A DNA stretch of 64,000 bases from positions 744,001 to 808,000 of the forward strand of contig SADC01000350.1 of NCBI GenBank assembly GCA_004194705.1, written 5' to 3'. The notes below the pieces were generated by a model that saw only the letters and a list, made by a program, of their open reading frames with translations, was not told the DNA's origin and did not search any database. The DNA comes from Ditylenchus dipsaci. Lineage: Eukaryota; Nematoda; Chromadorea; Rhabditida; Anguinidae. A program made the translations under genes and the position numbers. This document shows positions 12,431 to 24,261 of this stretch, one piece after another. Within the stretch, counting starts at the first letter, position 1; each line of letters opens with the position of its first letter.

Positions 12431-12517
12431 ATAATCCCTGTAAAAATGGAGCCTTGTGTGAGAAGACAACTCAAAACTCAGCCACCAACAACTCCTTTGC
12501 CTGCCACTGCTTCGTCG
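12431..12517 (+). CDS. Notch: EGF-repeat exon (5' half of an EGF), part of Notch
   Basis: Flanked by TTTTCCAG and GTAAGT. It reads x-NPCKNGALCEKTTQNSA, then NNSFACHCFVG. This gives cysteines 1-5 of an EGF-like repeat in order and ends in phase 1 at a split Gly codon, as do several EGF exons downstream. Both ends are phase 1, so the exon is symmetric. The junction to 14610 is in frame (Gly-Tyr-Ser-Gly-x-x-Cys), completing the repeat. Confidence 0.75.
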
Positions 12518-12982
12518 GTAAGTGTTTCCCTTTGATGTTGCTCTTACGCAAAAAACAACAACCACTTTTTTGAAACGCTAAGAATGAGTAATTTTTTTCA
12601 ATAGTTTTGTAATGATTGGGAGAGTGCGTTGCAATGGGTAATCGTAACTTCCCAGCCAATCCAAATTCAATGCCCTCCTAGCTGGGGCAGCACTATTAGT
12701 CATAAAAAACATCTTTTGAGTTTTTTTCGCTCCCCTGGTTTCTTTTCTTTTTCCTCCTTATTTCTGGCGACAATGAGTTTTTGCAAAGAGATTGTCACTT
12801 GGTTTGGCGTTCCCACCAATTTATGAGCGGAATAAAAAATATTTATTGAATAGACCAGAGAAGGTAGTTGAGTAGCGGGAGGATGGTAAAAATCTCATAC
12901 TTTCTAACTAAGTTCTCGAAGGTGATAATTGTGGGATGCGAAAAAATGTTACTTCCGGATACAGTCGACTCTCATTTAAACA

Positions 12983-13230
12983 TACCGTATTTCTCTAATA
13001 AGCGCCCCGGGGCACTTATTTTTCAAACCCCAAAAAATCGGAAATTTGGAATTCGATTTCGAGATTTTGGTGCTCAACCAAAATCTCAAAAGTGAATCGT
13101 AGAGCTCGTGGGGTTAAGAAAACGTATTAAACAACTTTGCAAAATATTGCTTCTACACTGAGATCCAGACCCTCAAAGTCGAAGGGGGGGCGCTTATTAG
13201 AGCGGGGCGCTTATTAGAGAAAATACGATA
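12983..13230. repeat. Palindromic element, family P
   Basis: Ends TACCGTATTTCTCTAATAAG and TTATTAGAGAAAATACGATA, with complementary GCGCCCCGG and GGGGGGGCGC blocks inside. Confidence 0.85.
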
Positions 13231-13859
13231 CACTTCGATTTCATACAGCTAGGCCGGTCCCTTCAATAATAACTCCGTCAAATAACCCCGATTTAACATA
13301 CGGCTGGCTCGTCCCCAGGGTGTATGTTAAATCATCGATATAAAGAGAAACCAACTATAAACCATTACTTTGGTTTTCATCACCTCCTCTTTTAACATAC
13401 CTCCTCTACTCATTTTACTGGCTTCTCGCAAAGTTATATCTATTTCTTAGAGTCGAATTTCAAGGGAAATCCCATGGATATTATTTAACACCAAAATCGT
13501 TGAAAAATTGGGTAGCTTGCAAAGATTTGTCCAGCGACAAAGAGCATATTTGAAGGGTAGAGGATGGCACGGAATCAAAGATTTTCGGATTTTGCTCTAA
13601 CTAACTTTTTTTTCTTTCTGTGATAGTTCAAAAAAAAAGCTAGAAATTGGCTACACATTGGTATATTAAACGTGTAGAGCTGTAAAAAAAAATCAAGAGG
13701 TATCAATCAAACCAATCAAAGAATAACCTAAAATGAATGGGTTTTCGAACAAAAAAGATTTTCAGCTGGTGTTTCGGCCTGCGACTCAGCCGGGGCAGTT
13801 GTGTTAAGCGTGCGCCATATTGGTTAATGAACAGCCAAGAACCTGAACATCATTTTTGA

Positions 13860-14300
13860 TGGCTAGGAGATTTTGCAAAAACGACATTTGGCAAACGTAT
13901 CTTTTGGCCAAACGGCATTTGGCAAAAACGACATTTGCCCAAACGTCATTTGGCAAACGACATTTGCCCAACGACGTTTGGCAAACGACATTTGCCCAAA
14001 CGACATTTGTCAGGCGCAACAGGAGGGCCAAGACAAATATTTTCACATTTTCCCAAAAATTTTCAGATTGTGTTCAGCTGGTTATTCTAAAGCTGAGTGA
14101 AGGTAAAAATCTGAAAAATATGGCTTGGTTGTCTATTTAGGCATTTGCCATGTGTCGTTTTGGCAAATGTCGTTTGCCAAATGTGGTTTGGGCAAATGTC
14201 GTTTTGCAAATGTCGTTTGGGCGAATGTCGTTGGCCAAACGTCGTTTGGGCAATGTCGTTTTTGCCAATGTCGTTTTGCCCAATGTCTCCTAGCCATTTT
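13860..14300. repeat. Fold-back element with arms of CGACATTTG subrepeats
   Basis: The left arm (13860-14015) is a tandem of AAACGACATTTGCCC-like units. The right arm (14142-14296) is the reverse-complement tandem TTGGGCAAATGTCGTTT. The outer words GGCTAGGAGA and TCTCCTAGCC pair. A minus-strand tRNA B-box-like sequence sits just outside on the right (about 14350-14375). Confidence 0.9.
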
Positions 14301-14609
14301 GATACCAAAATTGTACATGAAACATGAAAAAAATCCAGTAAAAAATAGGATGTGCAGCCAGTGGGAATTGAACTGAGAGTTCAAGATATTCGCTCCTCGA
14401 TGTGCCGCCCCCTTTAGTTGAGTATACTGGCTACAAAATGAGTGGTCAATTTTAAAAACTTGCCAAAAAATTGTAGAAAATACACATTTTCACAAAAATT
14501 TATGATTTATAGCATTTATAACAGCCGAATTTATCTGCACTAAAATTTCTTATGAAAACAATATCAGAAAATATTTTGTGATCTAAAAATCAACGTGCCA
14601 CTCCTTCAG

Positions 14610-14740
14610 GTTACAGTGGAATCCACTGCGAAAACAAATTGCAAGTGCCCTGTGACAGCAAACCCTGCCACACCGGGATTTGTCGGCGTCACGCTCCATC
14701 TTGACTTTGAATGTGACTGTCACTACGTTTTGCTGGTGGT
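14610..14740 (+). CDS. Notch: EGF-repeat exon of Notch, end unclear, apparent frame break
   Basis: Follows CTCCTTCAG. In phase with the exon at 12431 it reads GYSGIHCENKLQVPCDSKPC, then HTGICRRHAPS, and reaches a stop. One base further on, the next frame gives DFECDCHY, the end of an EGF repeat, so one extra T near 14725 would restore it. The 3' end is uncertain: only a weak GTTTTG donor follows. The two EGF pieces may be joined by an unseen exon to the block at 24262. Either this is a sequence error or the exon is damaged. Confidence 0.6.
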
Positions 14741-15533
14741 TGCCTTAATTAATTTAAAGCGAAGATTGGTCAGATGTAGCTTGTTTCAAAAACTTATTTT
14801 TATTGCTCATCAGTACTCATATGAGTCTCATTATGCTAATTTATCACCTCCCTTTTTTCCTTCTTGTCTCAATCCCTAGTTTGTTGCTGACAACTGACTC
14901 CTACTGCTTCTGCTACATTTTTACCATTGTAGAGAACTGAATAACAACAAACAAAAGGCACCATCTTCGTTTTTCCCTCTTGTTATTTTCAATGGTTTCT
15001 TTTGTGTGTGCTTTCTTCACTTACAACTGCTTATTATCTCCTCTTCCTAACTTTTGTTGAATTCAATTTGGGCTGGCTGCCGGCTACCATCTCCCCGCTG
15101 AGCCATGGAAAGTTTCTTATTGCACTGGTCTAGGTCATTTTCAATCCCTTCTCCATCTTGTTCCCCACATTCAAACGGGCACAAAAACCACGGTGATAGG
15201 GACCATATAAATTACTTCTAGCTTTTTTCTACTATTTTGGCAGGAGAAAGAAAGGGAGTAAAATTAATGAGGACTAAAGATGTTTTTCGGACAGGACTAC
15301 TTTCTTAATACGCTTATTGCTTTTTGGGCACTCAAAAAAATTATAAGGGATAAAGTTATTTATGAGGGTTAGTCAATGCGGATATCGAAGCTCCTGCTGT
15401 CTTTGTTTAGATGTGAACATTGTGATTTATATAAGAATTTAGGGAGAAGAAACCTTTCGATGCTTTAACACAGTTAATGACTGATTTTTTACAATAGTTA
15501 ATGCTAAATAAAACCTACTATGAATGGCATAGG
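14741..15533. other. Start of the long Notch intron, low repeat content
   Basis: Mostly unique sequence with no exon recognised. It could hold regulatory DNA, but nothing specific can be claimed. Confidence 0.35.
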
Positions 15534-18056
15534 GGCGTTTGGGCGTTGGCGTGACAAATGTCACAAAAACCGCCAAACGTCTTAACAAAACGCCAAGCTT
15601 TTTGAATTTGTTTCATTTTTTTTTTTGTGCGGTCGTGTGTGTTTTTGCTATTTTTGCTCTCTCGTTTTTCTCAAAGTCTCATTTTGGGGTATTGTGAAGG
15701 TTTGTGGGTAATTTTCTACCGGCAATTCTCATCGGCCTAATTAAATACATCCCCATTTAATTCTTTCTTTGTCAGTAATGGCCGAATTGGCTGGTAACAA
15801 CGACTTTTTCATTTTTAGCACTTGGGGTAAACGTGTTTGAGGAATTTAATTTCGACATGAGAATCCTTACTATTACCTGTATTCTGCTATTCTCACTGTC
15901 ATTTTCAGTGTTGACTAATTAGCTAACTTTTTTTTCACTTTAACGTCGTGCGCCTCGGAACTACTGATAATTAACTCTCACTTAGATACACTGTAATTTC
16001 TCTAAATATCTTAGTGCACTGAACAATCGCGGTGACCACTCCGTCAGCCGAGTAATGTGGCTCCGACTGGACGGCGGACAGCCGATGAACACAAAATAAC
16101 AATGTCGGGACCATTAACACGGGAAGGGCGTGCGCACTAAACTACGCGTTTGTGCGAATTTTACGCTGGGCATGATGGCCATGATGAATCCGCACAAAAC
16201 GCAGTTTAGTGCGCACAGCCTTTCCCATGTTAAAGGAAATTCAGATAAGACGGTGAAGGTTAACTAAACAACATTTATTCAGCCTCAAAATAAATAACAA
16301 CTCGTAAACAAGGGGTTAGATAACAAGTATTTCTGAAGTCTCAATTTTTCATTACTTGATGATCCTTCATTACTTGACGAAGTGGCTGTACTGGTAACAG
16401 TTTTACATTTCAATAGTGTCCAACGGCTGAGGTCTCCACTTGGACTGGGGTGCTTGTCTACGAGTACGACTTTGACTTGCTTGCTTCTTTGCAGAGTTCA
16501 TGGATAGCCTGAATTCAGAATGTCAAACTTGATCTTAGCATAGCAGTATTCACCCTGGTGGCGTCCATGTCAAAGAGTCTGACCCGCTCCCGAGTAAAGT
16601 CAAATTTGTTCTTGAGATCTTTGCCCACCACACTTCCAGAACTGTAATAGAGAGAGTAAGAGAGCTGAAGTTTCTCTTCAAAAAACCTGCTCAGAGACAA
16701 AGCTTTTGATGGCCTGTAACATAGAGTTACTAATCTAGACACCCGACAAATCAAACCTTGTTAGCGTTCGACCACAATCCAGTGTTGGACTGACCTAAAT
16801 ATAAGATTTGTAAATTAGGCTAGGTAGGAGCTGGAGGCCAGAGACAGTGGCTCCCACTAATATATGAGGTGAAAGATCGAGATGGGACTGCAGGTAGGCA
16901 GCCTAACAGAAAGAAAACTCGCAAAGGTATCTAGCATAGGTTCAGAAACCTTCCTGCTATTACTGTTCTTGGTCTGGTTTAATAAAAAGTGAAGCATGTT
17001 AAACCCTCGTGTCCCACCTCCATTTAGACTCACACAGTCAAACCAAATTCGGTCGGCTTTTGATAAGCAGAAGTTTTTCAGCCCTGGGGCTACCGCTTAA
17101 CGAGTTTGCTGGATTCGCAATCTACTTGTAACATGCTACAATAAAAGTAACTCACAACTTCCATAGCTGATTACTCCATCCAGAATATTTGCGAAATGCT
17201 TTTTGGAGCTAAACATTTTGGAATGTTCAAAAACGTTATTGCCGCTTGAAATATTACGTGCAGGGTTTGAAGACGAATGCTGCCCCTATCCTTAGGTCCA
17301 GCTCTGTCCTGCAGTCACGGCGTTTACCTAAGCGGACATTACAGATTTGCATACAAGCACACAGATGAGCACAACTTAGACGATCTCCGCTCCAATGTTT
17401 TCACCTAAAAGGTTATTGTGAACAAAATAATGAAATCCAAGACATTCTTGTGCCATCTTCCTTCGGCGATAGTACTGATTGCGGACGCTGTTCCAAGATG
17501 GAAAAGGAATTGCATCGATCCGGCTCCTTTCCTGTTTGCCCAGCATGTTTGGCCACCTTAAGCTACGTTTACATACCCAAAATCCCCCACACCCAGACCC
17601 ACATCGTGTTCACAAAAAAATTTTACTAGTCAAAAGTTATGAATGCGAGTGGGGTAGATGTGATTTGTGTCACATAAAAGAGTGTGGGTGTGGTACTGTG
17701 TGGCTGTAGTTCTGAGCGCTATTGTGAACGTGCCTTAAGGGCATGCTGTTTTTTCATGCGCTTCCTGTGGCCTCATCAGTGCATTTGCTTCGGCTTCTTC
17801 TCGCATCACACGGTCGATGTCTCTTGCGATAAGCTTGTTGATGGGATGAACAAATGAACCACAAGGTGAGAATGACAAAGCCTAATAAGGTTGTAAGAAT
17901 CTATCGGGAAATCGGGGAAATTTATGAGGACACACACACAGTAAAAAACAGCCGACCGCACAAAAAATAATGAAATTCCAATTTAAAAAGTTTGGCGTTT
18001 TGTTAAACGTTGCGGTTTTTGTGACATTTGTCACCCAACCGCCAAACGACTACGCA
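15534..18056. mobile_element. 2.5 kb element with about 115 bp inverted ends
   Basis: The left end (15534-15650) and right end (17930-18056) are inverted copies sharing GTGACAAATGTCACAAAAAC, TTAACAAAACGCCAA and TGTGCGGTCG. Long inverted ends suggest a MULE-like or fold-back transposon. The interior carries minus-strand coding-like pieces (16250-17540), a small palindrome (16118-16236, GCGCACTAAACT arms) and a MITE-like GC-rich insert at 17556-17740. No transposase domain was recognised. Confidence 0.7.
16250..17540 (-). CDS. Unidentified coding-like pieces, antisense in Notch intron
   Basis: Several minus-strand stretches look coding. 17540-17390 gives a run ending NQYYRRRKMAQECLGFHYF. About 17282-17160 contains NISSGNNVFEHSKMFSSKKH and then FANILDGVISYGS before GTGAGT. 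About 16680-16560 gives GKDLKNKFDFTRERVRLFD, then MDATR; with one extra G it continues GEYCYAKIKFDILNSGYP. About 16460-16380 gives QVKVVLVDKHPSPSGDLS. I do not recognise the family. The pieces lie inside the long-inverted-end element, so this may be its own gene, a captured host gene or a decayed nested gene. One in-frame TGA and several one-base breaks are present. Confidence 0.35.
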
Positions 18057-18199
18057 CCACTATGACCTTTAATTTATTAAACGACCAAGTAAGAAGATTT
18101 AGAGTACGTATTATCTCTAACCTAGGACGACTCGTCAACTTATTAGAGATAATTAGGCGAAAAATCAAAATCACGAATTGAGGAAATCACTTGAACGTG

Positions 18200-18441
18200 C
18201 ATTCAAAAAGTTAAAGCGGCGAGCAAATTTTTTCGATTTTCTTCTGCAATTTCATCGATGTGTCTCTGATTCTGAGCAAACAGTGATGTAGCCACATCTT
18301 CTTCTTTCGTGAGATCAATTAGCTCAGTAGGTTTTTTTGCTTGATATCAGAACAATCTTCTTTCTTGTCACAAATTTTAACCGTCTCAACTGACTTTTCG
18401 GCCTTTGGAGCGTCATCATTACAGCTAGTCATTTCCTAAAC
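18200..18441 (-). CDS. Small unidentified exon or gene, minus strand
   Basis: ATG at 18441 opens MTSCNDDAPKAEKSVETVKI, then CDKKEDCSDIKQK. After one missing A in an A run it continues PTELIDLTKEEDVATSLFAQ and NQRHIDEIAEENRKNLLAAL before a stop. The composition is acidic and helical, like an N-terminal region or coiled-coil segment. No domain is recognised. It lies just outside the 15534-18056 element and could be its 5' exon or a separate nested gene. Confidence 0.35.
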
Positions 18442-19287
18442 CGATAAACTTGAAATTTTAACAAAGCGAAACAAAATGCAGATAACATGTAACACGCATT
18501 TACACTGACGCAGAAAAGTGACTGACACCCATGCAAGCAAAGTTTCCATAAAAAGGACACAGAATACTTGCAGAGTTTCTTAATTTACAGGTCTACTGGG
18601 TAAGTTGTAAAAGTGCAACATTTTTAGAAAATTTTGTCGAAGGCTTCTACAGAGCGTTAAAACCTATTTTTTAAGGTCAGGCAACACTTTTAAAGGTAGG
18701 GAGCATCTCACGTAGGAGTTTTGACCATTCTTGTTTTGTTTACTCATCCGTTACTTTTATACGTGATGGTCTATCTGTAAATACATTCATGAGCCAAATA
18801 TTTACGCAGAATACGAAAATGTTATTGGAATTAAGGTGTTCTTGAAATTAACCCAAAAAACTGACTAAATTTTCAAACTTTTGAAAATGCTAGTTTTACT
18901 AAAAACCGTTTTTTACTAAAAAACCTAGTCGAAATGACTAGCATTTTACTAGCATTTTAAAGTTTGAAAAATGCTAGTGACACTATCTAGCATTTACATA
19001 ACCGCGAAAAAACTACTTTAAAATTACAAACCCTGACGAGTATACACGAAAATGGTTTTTGGGCGAATCAACCGGACAGTAAACTCTGGTTAGTTGAACT
19101 TTTAGCCAGTTTTTGTGTTTTTTTTCATAAATTTTCCAAAACAGCTTAATTCTGATAAAATTTTTGGATTCTAAGTAAAAATTTGGCCGAAGATTGTAGT
19201 CACAGATGGGCATTTACTCAAAAAAGTTACGGATGAGAAACTAAAAACTCAATAGTCAGAAATCCTACATAACATGCACCTTTTAAA

Positions 19288-19520
19288 GGGGCATGCCACA
19301 CGCTAATAAGAGGTGTGCCCGGGAATTCAAATTTTTTTCCCAATCAATCGAACTTCTGTACGGATTTTTCAACTTGGTTTCTAACAAACCATACCTAAAA
19401 TTGAATCTAGGCCTCGTTTTGTTCGAAACAAGTTGAAAAGATCCGTACAGAAGTTCAATGATTTGGAAAAAATTTTGAATTCCGGGCACCACCTCTATAG
19501 CGTGGGCATGCCCTTTAAGG
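19288..19520. repeat. Palindromic element (GGGCATGCC type)
   Basis: The outer AAAGGGGCATGCCACACGCT pairs with AGCGTGGGCATGCCCTTTA. The same family is at 35725-35955, with half copies near 45378 and 48465. Confidence 0.8.
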
Positions 19521-19669
19521 AGGGTCCTTAAACAATAATATCAGGCACACCTAAAACTAGTTAGTTTATAATAAGAATATTTCGACCCAACCATCTATTT
19601 TAATTAATGAAATATGATAAGACAACCGAAGACAGGTGAACAGGCGGAAATTTAAAAATGTTTAAAGGA

Positions 19670-19855
19670 CCATGGTTTTTGCGCGCAGTGGCATGTGCAA
19701 AATTTGAATTGGCGGGGACACTCTCTTTCGTCTAATTCTATACTCTTTCGAATCATTCAAACAACTCGAAAGAGTTCACTGATAGACGAAAGAGAAGTGT
19801 CCCCCGCCAATTCAAATTTTGCACACGCCACTGCGCGCGAGCAAGAGCATCCTTT
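19670..19855. repeat. Palindromic element (CCATGGTTTTTGCGCGCAG type)
   Basis: The arms GTGCAAAATTTGAATTGGCG and CGCCAATTCAAATTTTGCAC flank TTTCGTC/GACGAAA pairs. Related ends bound the larger element at 61855-62600. Confidence 0.8.
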
Positions 19856-19945
19856 AACTTCGGGTTACGTTCCTTTTTCCGTCATTATTTTTCCGTGGTC
19901 ATTTTTTGGCTCTAATTTTCTCTGTATTGAGAAAAAAAATTCTGT

Positions 19946-20137
19946 TACAGTCAAACCTCGATAATCCGCCACCCCATGGGACCGATCCGAGGGTGGCGGA
20001 TTATCGAGGGTGGCGGTTTAGCGGGGGTAAACTTTGTTGAGTTTCTCTGACGGCCAACCAAATCGGGCTTATTGAGGGTGGCGGTTTATCGAGGGTGGCG
20101 GTTTAGCGGGGTGGCGGATTATCGAGGTTTGACTGTA
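19946..20137. repeat. Inverted-end MITE, family T
   Basis: Ends TACAGTCAAACCTCGATAAT and ATTATCGAGGTTTGACTGTA. The internal GGGTGGCGG words are tandem. Confidence 0.85.
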
Positions 20138-20409
20138 GTACCGTTTTGTAGCTTAGAATCAGGGCTTCAAAATGAGCCATTGAAAACCAATGTAGCCCAG
20201 AATCTCAGCTTTCTTTAAAAAAAGATCGGCGAAAAATGATGACCGGAACCCGGGGATATGGACGCTTTTGTGGAGGTGGTCATTCGGTGGGAATTCGAAA
20301 TGTGGCCTTCTTTTGAATTTTAAATGTTTTTATTTTTGTCTAGAGAGGAATGTTACATTATATCGTTTTCTTTCATTTTATTGTTACTTTGTTTTATTTT
20401 TTTGTCTGT

Positions 20410-21200
20410 AAGTTTGCCAGGGGAAAGGGTAGGGGTACCGGGAGAGTAGGTTGGGGTACCAGGAGAGTGAGTGTAGGTGCTAGGGGGAAGGGCAGGGGTA
20501 CCAGGGGAGTAAGTAGGAGTGCCAAGAGAGTGAGCAGAGATGCCAGGGGAGTAGTAGGAGTGCCCGGAGAGTGGGTAAGAGTATCAGGAGAGTAGGTGAG
20601 GATTAGAGATGTTTTGTCTGTTTGTCTGCGGACAATTGATTTTTGAGTTTGTTTGATATGTTTTTGTTTGCTTTTTTTGGTCAATTTTTTCTTAAATAAA
20701 AGATTGAAATCTCAGGATAGGATAGTTGTTTCGGGTTTTGGTTTTGAGAATTTTTTTAAAATTCAATTTTCCGGTTTTAGTGAGCAAATTGTGGTTTTTT
20801 CGTTCCGGAGTCAAAGTCTTGGAGCTGTTATCAGGTGATCTGATGTTTGATGTTTTGTCTGTACTTTTTGTTGCAAAAAGAGAGTAGGTAGGGGTACAAG
20901 GAGATTGGGTATTTGCTCCATGACAGTAGGTAGGGGAGCTAGGAGAGTGGTTAGGGGTACCAGAAGAGTAGGTAGGTAGAGAAGAGAATTGGTAGGTATG
21001 TCAGGAGAGTGAATAGGCGCACCTGGAGAGTGGATAGCAACATCTGGAGAGTGGGTAGGATTAACAAAGAGGAAGTAGGTGTACCGAGAGAGTAAGTAGG
21101 GGGTACCGGAGAGTGAGTAGCAGCACCTGGAGCGCGGATAGAGGCACTAGGTGAATGAGTAAATTTGCCAGGAGAGTAAGTGTGGTACAGAGAATTTTTA
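20410..21200 (+). repeat. Purine-rich minisatellite (GGAGAGTnGGTAGG units)
   Basis: Variable units of about 18-24 bp around GGAGAGTGGGTAGGGGTACC are repeated with a purine strand bias, interrupted at 20600-20880. On the minus strand they give Ser/Pro/Thr/Leu-rich open frames, which I treat as artefacts. The array resumes at 22310-22670. Confidence 0.85.
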
Positions 21201-21364
21201 GATTTCTGATAGCATTTTGTAGGCGGTGGTTTGGCGTGTTCATCGATGATATCTCCTATATATTATAAGAAATGTTTTTTTTGTTTGTCGACAATTGATT
21301 TTTGATTTTTTGGGGTGTTTTTATATGGGTTTTGGTCGATTTTTTTAAAGGGGGGGGGTGTATT

Positions 21365-22175
21365 TTGGTCCCGCATGGAAATCGTTTTAATTCAAATTAA
21401 ACCACATTTATAGGTTGCAGATTCGAGTCTCTCTGGGTGTGAACTTTCTTTTTTTCACATTTTTTCAAGGACTGAGCTTAACTCACACTGAGTGTCAGAC
21501 TTATAAATACTAATCAATCGATCGTGGACATTTCCAGGATTGCTTTTTTGGTCAAAATCATATTGAAATTTCATTTTGAAGTAAAAGAAAGCCAGCCATA
21601 AGCCATATGCTTCGTTTTATATTGCCTCTAGCTGTTTTATTATATTTCTTACAGTGATTAGCAATTTTCTATACTCATGAATGCACTAGGTACTTGACAA
21701 AAATTCTATACCGAAAATTTTACTTCGATAATTGGGTTGCTTGCAAAGTTTAATTTACCAAAGAAAGGTATGATTGAATAAGGTCCCCTCCCTGCCTATG
21801 AAGCATCCTTACCCCCCCCCCTAGCTTAGATATATATATACCGTATGTCCTCTAATAGAAGCCCATGGGCTTCTATTTTTCAACCTCCCAAAAATCTTGA
21901 AATTGTCAATCACAAATGACCTTAACTCCGAAACCTTAGTCAAAAATAGGAGGGGGGGGGCTTCTAATGGAGCATGGGCTTATATTAGAGGAAATACGGT
22001 ATGTGGAATCCTTCCTGATAATCTTGCTGCGTTCGCAAGACAATTAGAATTATTTTGATAGCCAACTAGTGAATAAAATGTGAAAAAAAGAAAGTTCACA
22101 CCCAGAGAGACTCGAACCTGCAATCTATAAATATGTTTTAATTTGAATTAAAACGATTTCCATGCGACACCAGAT
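21365..22175. repeat. Fold-back element with tRNA-like arms, inside the minisatellite
   Basis: The arms (about 21365-21480 and 22085-22175) share GAAATCGTTTTAATTC and GTTGCAGATTCGAGTCTCTC. The last sequence resembles a tRNA B box. A family P palindrome (21839-22001) is nested within. Confidence 0.8.
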
Positions 22176-22309
22176 ACGGAAAGAAAATACACCCCCACTT
22201 TAAATTAAAGCTGAGGTTCTCAGGAGTCGAATAATCATTTTGGAAAATTGTCGTTGTCAAAACTTTCGATTTTTAGAGTTGCAAAAAGTGCAAGGTTTAT
22301 AAAAGGGAT

Positions 22310-22670
22310 GAAGAGAGCGGGTGCGTTTGGCAGAAGAGTGGGTACCTGAGAATGGGTACCTGAGCCAAGAGAGTAGGTACCTGAGCCAAGAGAGCGGGTA
22401 TGGCAAGAGGCTGAGTTCCAAGCAGGAGAGTGAGTGGGTATGGTAGGAGACTGGGTGCCTGAGCCAGGAGAGTGTGTAGATAGGACAGGAAAGTAAGTGC
22501 TTGAGCTAGGAGAGTGGGTGGTAGGGCAGGAGGTAGGCACTTAAGGCAGAGAGTGGGTGGGTTGAGCAGGAGAGTGACCAGGAGAGTGAGTTGGTATTCC
22601 AGGAGAGTAGGTAGGCGTGCCAGGAGTGAGTAAGTGTCAACGGAGAGAAAGGTGGTCTGCCAGGAAAGCA
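22310..22670 (+). repeat. Purine-rich minisatellite, second block
   Basis: Same unit type and orientation as 20410-21200 (GGAGAGTGGGT, GAGCCAAGAGAGTAGGTACC). The two blocks were probably one array. Confidence 0.85.
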
Positions 22671-23116
22671 AATATGTTTGTTGGTAATTAGAGAGTTTTT
22701 GATGTTTTGCGTTGTTATATGTTGATTAATTGATTTTCATCTTTTATTCTTTTGAATGTATTAATTTTAAACGTCATACTTGGATCTTGACCAAGGCGAG
22801 GGTGGTCCGCCGACAGGCGGGCCCCCGAGCTAGTATTTAGTATTAGCGGTAAAACACTTAAACTACAAACAATCACTATTTTTAAAAATCCTTACAAATA
22901 TTTCTGAAGAAAAAAATTTAAAACTTTGGCCCGCACGGAAATTACAACTACTTGTTATGCTGATGAGATTTTTTGAAAAGCTGAAAGCGCAGAATCTAAA
23001 CTTTCAGAATTACGGATTGTTTGTCGAAATTCAAATTTTTTAATGAAATCATTAAAATTGAAAAAATATGTATTTTTGAGAAAAAAATTCACTTGCTTTG
23101 CATAAATTTCCTTATT

Positions 23117-23361
23117 TACCGTATTCACTCTATTTATCGCCACCCTCTAATAAACGCCCACCCTTAAGGACCTATATCTCAGTTTAAAAAAATTATTTTG
23201 CAAATCTGTTTTTTGCGTTTTCTTAGTTACCACGAGTTTACCAGATTCCACTTTTTAATTTTTGGTTGAGCAGCCAAAAATCTCAAAATCGAAATTTTTT
23301 TTCCGATTTTTTAAGGGTCGAAAAATAAACGCCATGGGCGATTAAAAGAGTGAATACGGTA
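23117..23361. repeat. Palindromic element, family P
   Basis: Ends TACCGTATTCACTCTATTTA and GAGTGAATACGGTA. It is closely similar to 57915-58160 in the opposite orientation. Confidence 0.85.
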
Positions 23362-23464
23362 ATTCAGCCCAATTTATCAAAAAAAGAGTTTTTCGAAAAT
23401 TTTCTGATTTTCGTATTGAAGGAAAATTTCCCCTATTCGCGATTTTTCAATTTTGACACGCCGT

Positions 23465-24095
23465 GGTGGATCTTCCTAATAGGAAGTTCCTATACGCATC
23501 GCCTATCGGTCGCAGGTCCAATTCCACTGGGTGCACACCCTATTTGTTTCGCTCTACCTTTTAGCAACTTCGCTGACTTCTGGGGTCAAAAACTATCGAG
23601 CAATCGATTGCAACCATTTCCTGCACTGCTTTACTGTCACCAAACGCCCTAATTTTGGGATTTCATGCAAAATGACAGACCCATGTAGGATGGCAAGCAA
23701 TTGGACATCGTTGAATGTTTTTTAAACTCTATCTCAAACTAAATATTACTTTTTTCTTCGTGTGATAGCTTAAATGAAACCCTGGAGTCTTGGCTACATT
23801 TTAGTACATGAAACGTGTGACTTGTATAAAAAAGCCAGAAAACATCAACCAACCCAGTCACCGAGAAACCCTAAAAACCATCGATTTTCGGGAATTTATC
23901 CTATTATAGCCTGGATACAAGCTTCGGTAGGTGTGAAAGCCTGAGGTGATGATTTTATTGGAAAGCCAAGAGTGTCAGGATAATTTCGACACCAAACTTG
24001 TAAAGTAAAGGATGTAAAAAAATAAGGTTATCAGCCAGTGGAAGTCGAACCTTTAACCTAGGCGATGCGTATAGGAAGTTCCCACTCCCTTTAAG
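23465..24095. repeat. Fold-back element with tRNA-like arms
   Basis: AGGAAGTTCCTATACGCATC on the left pairs with GATGCGTATAGGAAGTTCC on the right. Next to it, both arms carry B-box-like words (GGTCCAATTCCAC; GGTTCGACTTCC on minus). Confidence 0.7.
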
Positions 24096-24261
24096 TTTTT
24101 ACGACTCACCCTGTAGGTATGAAAAATGAAGAACCATTGATACCATTAACAAAAATAAATATAGAGTGCACAAAGGAATATGCCCACTTGCAGAGCTTAA
24201 CCTGCAAATATAACTTTTTATTTTATTAAATTTAAATCTTTTATTACAATGAAAATTTCAG

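Noticed and set aside
13804..14384. Several open frames around 13.8-14.4 kb on both strands
   Set aside because: They arise from tandem CGACATTTG units in the fold-back arms.
22235..22671. Ser/Pro/Thr- and Leu-rich minus-strand frames, mucin-like
   Set aside because: They are translations of the purine minisatellite; units vary in length and break the frame.
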